Below, piece after piece: positions 58,761 through 64,000 of a stretch of 64,000 nt of DNA. How positions within the stretch are numbered: position 1 is the stretch's first letter; every line of letters starts with the position of its first letter. The DNA is from a virus. The notes under the pieces were generated by a model. It did not search any database. It was given only the letters and a program-made list of their open reading frames with translations, and was not told the DNA's origin. A program made the position numbers and the translations under genes. The stretch covers positions 1 to 64,000 of IMG/VR virus record IMGVR_UViG_3300028800_000005; one strand, given 5' to 3'.

Positions 58761-58783
58761 AACTACCCCCCAGCGGTAGTTTT
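58761..58783 (+). terminator. Intrinsic terminator ending the small-gene array
   Basis: AACTACC (58761-58767) pairs with GGTAGTT (58775-58781) around a 7-nt loop, with a TTTT run (58780-58783). It overlaps the start of a promoter-like -35. Confidence 0.75.
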
Positions 58784-58811
58784 GACCGGGGACAGTGGGC
58801 CCCAGTACCCT
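58782..58811 (+). promoter_or_regulatory. Putative promoter for the ssDNA-binding gene
   Basis: TTGACC (58782-58787), 18 bp, TACCCT (58806-58811), with the start codon at 58841 and ATGGAGGAAATTCA between. A terminator directly upstream supports a new transcription unit. Confidence 0.55.
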
Positions 58812-58840
58812 TAGTACGGACATCACATGGAGGAAATTCA

Positions 58841-59662
58841 ATGGCCCGAGCACTGCGCCGTAGCGTTAACCCAGAGCCCGAGGACGAGGAGGAGGTCGAG
58901 GAGCGCGCCGAAAGCCGTCGCCTCTCGAAGTCCGCTGGCCGTCGCACCCGTAACGTCGAGCCCGAGGACGACGACGAGGACGAGGAGGACGAGCCGCGCG
59001 GTGGATTCCGTAGCCGGTCTTCCAAGCGTCGTTCTTCCCGGGACGACGAGCCCCTTAGTTCTTCTCTCGGCAGCGGCTGGGACGCCTACAAGAAGAACAA
59101 GGCTAAGTCCAGCAAGTTCAACAGTGAGGACCAGTTCAAGGTCCCGATGCTTCCCAAGGAAGACGAGGCTCTTATCCTTTTCCTTGAGGAGAAGCCTTTC
59201 GCTACCTACAATGAGCACGGCGTTGGCCAGGGCAAGGGGTACCGAGCGTACGTCTGCCTAGGGGATGACTGCCCGTTCTGTGAGTTTGGGGACTCTCCCG
59301 GGTACCGTGCCGTCTTTAACATCGCCGTCTTCGACGACGACGGGAACGCGTCCGTCAAGTACTGGACGGCCACCCCGGCTCCACTGGACGAGATCGAGGA
59401 GCATGCCTTCAACGATCGTTACGGCCCGCTTAACAAGCCAGGGAACTACTACGTGGTCTCCAAGAAGGAGCAGAAGAACCACTTCAACAAGTTCAAGGTC
59501 GAGCGGGTCACTGAGGACCAGGTTCGCGCCGAGTTCGAGATCGAGCCGATGTCAAAGGACGAGATCAATGAGCTGCGGGACGAGATGTTCGCGGCGAAGG
59601 ACGTCGTCCGGGTCAAGACCCGGCGTGAGCTGCGCGAGGCCGCGAAGGACGCTGAGGACTGA
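58841..59662 (+). CDS. Single-stranded DNA-binding protein (gp32-like group)
   Basis: This 273-residue protein has an acidic/basic disordered N-terminus (about 1-75, EDEEEVEERAESRR, EDDDEDEEDE), then a core beginning GSGWDAYKKNKAKSSKF and containing FKVPMLPKEDEALILFLEEKPFATYNEHG, YVCLGDDCPFCEFGDSPGYRAVFNI (CxxxxCxxC, possible zinc), VKYWTATPAPLDEI, and a charged C-terminus. This order is typical of phage ssDNA-binding proteins that coat the lagging strand. Its own promoter and position before DNA polymerase A fit high expression. Confidence 0.8.
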   Translation: MARALRRSVNPEPEDEEEVEERAESRRLSKSAGRRTRNVEPEDDDEDEEDEPRGGFRSRSSKRRSSRDDEPLSSSLGSGWDAYKKNKAKSSKFNSEDQFKVPMLPKEDEALILFLEEKPFATYNEHGVGQGKGYRAYVCLGDDCPFCEFGDSPGYRAVFNIAVFDDDGNASVKYWTATPAPLDEIEEHAFNDRYGPLNKPGNYYVVSKKEQKNHFNKFKVERVTEDQVRAEFEIEPMSKDEINELRDEMFAAKDVVRVKTRRELREAAKDAED

Positions 59663-59829
59663 TGCCGGGAAAGCAGATCAACGACTGGCAATTGCAGTCC
59701 CTTGTTGGTGCGCTGGAAGCGGCTGCCTCGAATGACATCCGGGATTTCGAATGGGGAAGTGAGGGCACGAGCTACCAGGTGCACTGGGATGACTCCGCAG
59801 AGGAGCACTACATCATCCTGGCTGACTAA
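59662..59829 (+). CDS. Small protein, 55 residues
   Basis: ATG 59662 overlaps the stop of the ssDNA-binding gene. The product is acidic with LQSLVGALEAAASNDIRDFEWG and a C-terminal SAEEHYIILAD. The end overlaps the next gene. Unknown function. Confidence 0.5.
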   Translation: MPGKQINDWQLQSLVGALEAAASNDIRDFEWGSEGTSYQVHWDDSAEEHYIILAD

Positions 59830-59969
59830 TGCCTGAGTTCCGATACCCGTACTACGAGCGGGGACCAGACGGCAAGGCGGTGCCCAGGGAGATCATAGTC
59901 GTCGCTGCCACCGAGGAAGACGCGCTTGCTCTGGCAGTAGCGGAATTCCAGCTCCGGATAAACGGATGA
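59829..59969 (+). CDS. Small protein, 46 residues
   Basis: ATG 59829 overlaps the previous stop (TAATG), and TGA overlaps the polymerase start (ATGA). It encodes a Tyr-rich N-terminus (EFRYPYYERG) and an Ala-rich helix (ATEEDALALAVAEFQLRING). Too short to assign, but coupled to the polymerase. Confidence 0.5.
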   Translation: MPEFRYPYYERGPDGKAVPREIIVVAATEEDALALAVAEFQLRING

Positions 59970-61930
59970 CCGGGAACATTGTCTTCACGGCCGAGCACCT
60001 TCGCTCGGTCGTGGAGCATTTCCTGAAGCAACCTGCGTTCGCATGGGACGTAGAGACAGTCGGGGACCACCGGGGGACGCCCGCGCTGAACACGGTCACC
60101 TGGATCTCCATGGCGACGCACGGCATGACCGTGGTCATCCCCTGTGGTCACCCTCTCGGGACGAAGATCATCGGGACGACTAAGGAACCACGCAAGGACA
60201 AGACCGGGAAGACTAAGTTCTTCACCGTCCCGATCTACGAGGACCCCCCCGAGCAGTTGTCCATCGGGACAGTGGCTGAAATACTGCGCCCGCTGTTCTT
60301 CACCGAGGGCATCACAAAGATCGCGCATGAGGCGACGTTCGACACCGGGTCGATCACTAAGTACTTTGACGGGGAGATATTCCCGGGCCCGTACGACGAC
60401 ACCAAGGTCATCATGCGCCTGCTGGACGAGAACACGGCGCAGAAGGACAACGGGCTTAAGGCTTGGACCAAGAGGATATTCGGGGCCGAGTACGATCACG
60501 AGAACGTCGGCAAGCGGGTAGAGATCCACCCGTTCGACAAGGTCGCCCACTACAGTTACATGGACGCGCTGTACACCTGGCTGCTCTGGTTGCAGAAGTT
60601 CCCCCGGATTGAGCGGGAGGGACTGACGGAGGCGTGGAAGGTCGACGTCGACCTTATCCCTGTTCTCACGGACATGCGGCTTAACGGGGCACACATGGAC
60701 GTCCCCAGCCTGGAGAGTACCCAGGAGGAAATGGGTTCGCGGATGGTACTCCAGGAGGCGGACTGTTACCGTGCTGCCGGGAAGGAATTCAACCTGAATT
60801 CCCCGCCGCAGAAGCAGAAGATCCTGTTCGGCCCGAAGGCAGAAGGGGGACAGGGCCTCAAGCCCTGGAAGCAGACGGACAAGGGCGGCTGGTCGACGGA
60901 CGCTGACGTCCTGGCGAGCTACCCGACGAACCCAGTCTGCAAGGCACTGCTGGCCTATGCCGACACGCACAAGCTCTTGAGCACGTACATCAATTCCTGG
61001 CTAGGGGAACCAGGGAACCCCAAGAAGCCCTGCCTTATCACGGACGGGTTCCTTTACACGGAATTCCAGCAGCACGGTACCGTGACCGGGAGGTTCAGCG
61101 GGCGGACCCCGAACCTCCAGAATATCCCCCGGCCTGACAAGCCGTACGGAAAGCTAATCCGTGGCGCGTTCGACGCCCTGCCCGGTCATAAGCTAGTCGT
61201 CGCTGACTACGGTCAGATTGAACTGGTCATCCTGGCGCACATGCTAGGCAAGGGCAAGCTCTACGATGGTTTCATGCACGGCGTCGACCCCCACACCGCG
61301 CACGCCGCTGGTGTGCTGCACAAGAAGCCGTTCATCACTAAGGACGGGGGCAAGGACGGGGGCATTACCCCGGCCGAGCGCCAGAAGTACGGTAAGACCC
61401 TGGGATTCACGATCGTTAACGGCGCGGGCTGGAAGACGATCGCGGAGACGGCCGGGGTATCGGGCAAGGAAGCCAAGAAGATCCAGGAGGACTACGACAC
61501 CGAGTTCCCAGAGACCGACCGGCTCAAGATAAAGCTGATCAAGCAGGCCATGTCCGTCTCCGGGGTGCCGTACATCCGGACTCCTATTCTCGGGCGGAAG
61601 CGCAGGCTGCGCGGGCTGTTCTCTGACGACTACGGCACGCGCGGGTACAATGAGCGCCAGTTGTTCAACACCATGATCCAGGGTGGAGCGGCCGAGCTTA
61701 TGAAGCTCGCACTGATACGGGTCTACTGGGCATTGAAGGAGCAGGTCCCCGAGGCCAGGCTTAGCCTCACCGTGCACGACGAGATGGTAGTCATGTGCCC
61801 GGAGGACAAGGCCGAGGCAGTGCGGAAGATCGTTATTTGGGCCATGACCGGCGGGGGAATTCAGGACCGCGTCAAGGTACCCTTGAATGTCGACTGCAAG
61901 ATAGTTGACCGTTGGGCAGATGCTAAGTGA
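59966..61930 (+). CDS. DNA polymerase A (3'-5' exonuclease plus polymerase)
   Basis: This 654-residue family A polymerase has exonuclease motifs WDVETVGD (Asp28, Glu30), IAHEATFDTGS and YSYMD, but no 5'-3' exonuclease domain. The polymerase palm and fingers show TGRFSGRTPNLQNIP (template binding), VVADYGQIE with Asp414, the O-helix RQKYGKTLGFTIVNGAG with Lys477 and Phe481, and LTVHDEM (His604, Asp605, Glu606). At the O-helix position usually Tyr (E. coli Tyr766) this protein has Asn485. It is the phage replicative polymerase, working with the helicase, primase and ssDNA-binding protein. Confidence 0.95.
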   Translation: MTGNIVFTAEHLRSVVEHFLKQPAFAWDVETVGDHRGTPALNTVTWISMATHGMTVVIPCGHPLGTKIIGTTKEPRKDKTGKTKFFTVPIYEDPPEQLSIGTVAEILRPLFFTEGITKIAHEATFDTGSITKYFDGEIFPGPYDDTKVIMRLLDENTAQKDNGLKAWTKRIFGAEYDHENVGKRVEIHPFDKVAHYSYMDALYTWLLWLQKFPRIEREGLTEAWKVDVDLIPVLTDMRLNGAHMDVPSLESTQEEMGSRMVLQEADCYRAAGKEFNLNSPPQKQKILFGPKAEGGQGLKPWKQTDKGGWSTDADVLASYPTNPVCKALLAYADTHKLLSTYINSWLGEPGNPKKPCLITDGFLYTEFQQHGTVTGRFSGRTPNLQNIPRPDKPYGKLIRGAFDALPGHKLVVADYGQIELVILAHMLGKGKLYDGFMHGVDPHTAHAAGVLHKKPFITKDGGKDGGITPAERQKYGKTLGFTIVNGAGWKTIAETAGVSGKEAKKIQEDYDTEFPETDRLKIKLIKQAMSVSGVPYIRTPILGRKRRLRGLFSDDYGTRGYNERQLFNTMIQGGAAELMKLALIRVYWALKEQVPEARLSLTVHDEMVVMCPEDKAEAVRKIVIWAMTGGGIQDRVKVPLNVDCKIVDRWADAK

Positions 61931-61954
61931 TATGCTTGCGGCGATAGGAGACTA

Positions 61955-62389
61955 ATGGCGAACGACATGGAACAACCGATTGACCTGACTCCGCTGCTGA
62001 AGACGCGGCTAGCCTGGGACCTGCTGCCTCATGAGGAAATGCACGCGTGGATGGAGAAGCTCGGACTGACTCCGGCGAACAAGGATGTCTCGGACATGGA
62101 GCACAAGGAGGCCCACGGAAGGGCCCAGCTCGCGGCTCCTATTTCCCGCCTTGTCGACGCGTACGTCGCAGTTATCTCAGAGATCCAGGCCGCGTACCTC
62201 GGAGAGCACGCTGAGGCTAACCAGGATCAGCTTGAGGCGTTCACGGAGGACGCGTTCATGCTCGGCCGCGCCGCTGCCCTGGCCGTCCTGGTGGAGTTCC
62301 TGGCGGACGGGGTTCTGGTTTACGGCCCGGAGCTAGTCCAGGGTCTATTGGAACTTGCTGAAGAACGAGAAGACGAGGACGAGAAATGA
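61955..62389 (+). CDS. Hypothetical helical protein
   Basis: This 144-residue protein has a Glu-rich C-terminus and several amphipathic helices (AAPISRLVDAYVAVISEIQAAYL, EAFTEDAFMLGRAAALAVLVEFLADGVLVYG). ATAGGAGACTA precedes the ATG. It lies between DNA polymerase and the zinc-ribbon gene, overlapping the latter. Family unknown. Confidence 0.55.
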   Translation: MANDMEQPIDLTPLLKTRLAWDLLPHEEMHAWMEKLGLTPANKDVSDMEHKEAHGRAQLAAPISRLVDAYVAVISEIQAAYLGEHAEANQDQLEAFTEDAFMLGRAAALAVLVEFLADGVLVYGPELVQGLLELAEEREDEDEK

Positions 62390-62964
62390 GCTTTTGGGAC
62401 CGCGCGCTCGGGACCCCGGCCCGCCCGAACGTAGCCCCGGCCCCCCAGCCGGGATGGGTTGCCCCTCAGCGGCCCCAGATGCCCCCTCAGGGCTACCCGC
62501 CGCAGCAACAGGGGTACCAGCAAGGCTACCAGCAGCCATACCCCCAGCAGGCCCCTCAGGGACCGGGCAGTGGCCTCCCCCCGCAGTTCCAGGGCCTGGC
62601 CATTCAGCCAACGAAGAACGCCGAGGACCAGCAGGCCGGGTACACTGCCGCGACACAGGGGTACATCAGGAAGCCACCTGACTGGGTGCGTAATCAGGCT
62701 TCGGAGCGCTGCCCCGAGTGCAACGGGGTTAACTTCGCGCGGCACGGGCAGGGTGAGGGAACCTACGGGAAGCTGCGCCGGACGACTGCGGGCGCTGTTG
62801 AATTCGGGCACTGTTTCGATTGCGGGTACACGATGAACGGCGGGAACCCCATGAGCGATGCCCAGATCGGGAACTCGCACTCACATGGCCTGTCAAATTC
62901 CAGCGGGACGGTTAAGGCTACCCGCCAGCCGCACGGGCTCAAGAATTTCTACGTGATATCGTGA
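62386..62964 (+). CDS. Pro/Gln-rich zinc-ribbon protein
   Basis: This 192-residue protein has a low-complexity Pro/Gln/Gly/Tyr N-terminus (about 10-75, including QQQGYQQGYQQPYPQQ) and a C-terminal zinc ribbon with RCPECNGVNF and GHCFDCGYT (C-x2-C pairs). The disordered half may bind partner proteins or help form condensates, while the ribbon suggests nucleic-acid contact. Positioned between polymerase and RecA-like genes. Not a known named family. Confidence 0.65.
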   Translation: MSFWDRALGTPARPNVAPAPQPGWVAPQRPQMPPQGYPPQQQGYQQGYQQPYPQQAPQGPGSGLPPQFQGLAIQPTKNAEDQQAGYTAATQGYIRKPPDWVRNQASERCPECNGVNFARHGQGEGTYGKLRRTTAGAVEFGHCFDCGYTMNGGNPMSDAQIGNSHSHGLSNSSGTVKATRQPHGLKNFYVIS

Positions 62965-63122
62965 CCTCCGACCAGCTCAGGGAGCTGGCGGGCATCACGG
63001 GAGTACGAAAGCTAAGCGACCACACTACTACTGTCGTCTTCCCAAATGGTGCCGCCCGCCCTGCCACGTCCCTTGAAGTCCGACTCTGGCATATTTTGAC
63101 TAGCATGGCCCAGGAGGAATAA
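62961..63122 (+). CDS. Small protein, 53 residues
   Basis: GTG 62961 overlaps the previous stop (GTGA). The product has LRELAGITGVRKLSDH and VRLWHILTSMAQEE; TAA at 63120-63122 falls inside the putative promoter of the RecA-like gene. Unknown function. Confidence 0.5.
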   Translation: MTSDQLRELAGITGVRKLSDHTTTVVFPNGAARPATSLEVRLWHILTSMAQEE

Positions 63123-63125
63123 ACT
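63096..63125 (+). promoter_or_regulatory. Putative promoter for the RecA-like gene
   Basis: TTGACT (63096-63101), 18 bp, TAAACT (63120-63125). An AGGAGG ribosome site lies at 63139-63144 and the ATG at 63152. It overlaps the end of the small gene at 62961. Confidence 0.45.
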
Positions 63126-63151
63126 AAGGCCAGACCTAGGAGGAATTATTT

Positions 63152-64000
63152 ATGGCCCTCAGTACTGAGGTTCTCACCTGGATGGCCCGCCTGAACAAGG
63201 ATATCGGGCCGGACACCATTGTCCGGGCATCGGACATCGTGGTAGCCCACCGATTCACTTCCGGTAGCCTAGCCCTTGATGTAGCACTCGGCGGTGGCTG
63301 GCCAGGTAACCAGGCCGTTGAAGTCATCGGTAACGAGTCCAGCGGGAAGACGTACACCGTACTTAAGACCATCGCCGCTAACCAGAAGATCGATAAGGAA
63401 TTCACGACCTTCTGGGTCGCGGCCGAGCACTACTCTCCGGAGCAGGCCGCTGCCCTTGGCGTCGACAACGACAGGGTAGTCGTCGCCCCGGCCGCACAGC
63501 AGGCCGAGGTCGGCCTTGACCTCATGCTGGACGCCCTGGAATCCAAGCTCTATGACTGCGTCGTCCTAGACTCATTCCCCGCCCTCATTCCCAGGGAAGA
63601 GGACGAGAAGGCGATGAACGAGGCCGTCGTGGCTACCGGGGCGAAGCTGTTCAACAAGTTCTGGCGCAAGTACGGGACCTCGTCACACAGGAACAGCGAC
63701 GGAACCGAGCGCCCCTACCTCCTTATCGTCATCAATCAGTTCCGTGACAAGGTCGGCGGGTTCCAGAAGTTCGGTGTCCCTCAGACTACTCCGGGGGGAC
63801 ACGGCAAGGACTACGCGTTCTACACCCGGGTAAAGGTCGCCCGCGACGAGTGGATAACGGAGAAGCGCCCCGGCCTGCCGGACCCGGTGATTGTCGGTCA
63901 GGTCATGGCCTACAAGACGACCAAGAACAAGTCCGCCTCGCCGCAGCAGACCGCTAAGGTGCGCGCCTTTACCCGGAACGCTCCCCTTCTCGGGTTCCAC
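63152..64000 (+). CDS. RecA/UvsX-like recombinase (3' truncated by the window)
   Basis: At least 283 residues are present, continuing past the window. It has SGSLALDVALGGGWPGNQAVEVIG, Walker A GNESSGKT (residues 65-72), a Walker B-like CVVLDSFPALIP, and the RecA L2-like VINQFRDKVGGFQKFGVPQTTPGG (about 191-214). This core binds ATP and ssDNA for strand exchange. The AGGAGG ribosome site is strong. It could be a RecA- or Sak4-type protein; the longer core and L2 favour the former. Confidence 0.9.
   Translation, partial: MALSTEVLTWMARLNKDIGPDTIVRASDIVVAHRFTSGSLALDVALGGGWPGNQAVEVIGNESSGKTYTVLKTIAANQKIDKEFTTFWVAAEHYSPEQAAALGVDNDRVVVAPAAQQAEVGLDLMLDALESKLYDCVVLDSFPALIPREEDEKAMNEAVVATGAKLFNKFWRKYGTSSHRNSDGTERPYLLIVINQFRDKVGGFQKFGVPQTTPGGHGKDYAFYTRVKVARDEWITEKRPGLPDPVIVGQVMAYKTTKNKSASPQQTAKVRAFTRNAPLLGFH

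Noticed and set aside
61907-61938. TTGACC before a TATGCT hexamer at the end of the polymerase gene
   Set aside because: The spacer is 20 bp and the -35 lies within coding sequence, so support is too weak to call a promoter.
1-64000. Long open frames on the - strand (for example opposite the terminase and capsid genes)
   Set aside because: They mirror high-GC coding on the + strand, lack ribosome sites and recognisable domains, and overlap well-supported genes.
1-64000. Pup or 20S proteasome genes to go with the Mpa-like ATPase
   Set aside because: No small protein ending in GGQ or GGE after an acidic coil and no beta-type proteasome subunit was seen; the GE end at position 152 lacks the rest of the pattern.
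1-64000. tRNA genes and CRISPR arrays
   Set aside because: No cloverleaf-compatible gap or regularly spaced direct repeats were seen; nearly all sequence is coding.

Overview
This window looks like part of the genome of a large contractile-tailed bacteriophage (myovirus morphotype) infecting a high-GC actinobacterium. Every supported gene is on the + strand, the sequence is GC-rich, and coding is extremely dense, with start and stop codons overlapping as ATGA, GTGA, TTGA or TAATG at most junctions. The phage type is shown by a terminase, portal, major capsid protein, tail sheath, tail tube, tape measure protein, gp25-like and J-like baseplate proteins, DNA polymerase A and a RecA-like recombinase. 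The host assignment is an inference. It rests on GC content, GTG/TTG start use, a gene for an actinobacterial-type proteasomal ATPase (Mpa/ARC) and a rifampin-ADP-ribosyltransferase-like gene. Both window ends cut through genes.

Layout. 1-2.7 kb: an unusual accessory cassette holding an Arr-like ADP-ribosyltransferase, a complete Mpa/ARC-type AAA+ ATPase that keeps the C-terminal GQYL proteasome-docking motif, and a translationally coupled G1 (eqolisin)-like peptidase. 2.8-5.6 kb: large terminase, an endonuclease VII-like HNH gene and a coiled-coil membrane protein. 5.6-13.8 kb: fibre and spike genes (collagen-like fibre, beta-helix tailspike), small virion proteins, a 50-residue zinc finger and a second HNH gene. 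13.8-19.3 kb: portal (apparently needing a -1 frameshift), scaffold, major capsid protein and decoration-type proteins, punctuated by two strong terminators. 19.3-22.6 kb: a 1080-residue protein built from about 58 tryptophan-anchored repeats of about 14 residues. 22.6-26.5 kb: neck proteins, interrupted by a pyruvyltransferase-like and a glycosyltransferase gene. 26.5-46.9 kb: sheath, tube, two-frame tail chaperone (apparent +1 frameshift), tape measure with two peptidoglycan-hydrolase domains, baseplate, and large multidomain adhesion proteins. 47-64 kb: replication and recombination (DnaB-like helicase, TOPRIM primase, SNF2 helicase, ssDNA-binding protein, DNA polymerase A, RecA-like) among many small unknown genes.

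Regulation. Five sites resemble housekeeping promoters (TTSGAC or TTGAYY, 18-19 bp, TANNCT). They precede the Mpa cassette and several replication genes. A different TAGAAT-like element recurs in short gaps of the structural region and may mark late promoters. Strong hairpins follow the capsid gene, a decoration gene, the 47-48 kb gene and the small genes before the ssDNA-binding protein.

The best candidates for undescribed biology are the Arr-like / Mpa-like / G1-peptidase cassette, the tetradecapeptide tryptophan-repeat protein, and the glycan-modifying pair inside the neck gene cluster. All family assignments were made by reading motifs by eye; no database search was run.
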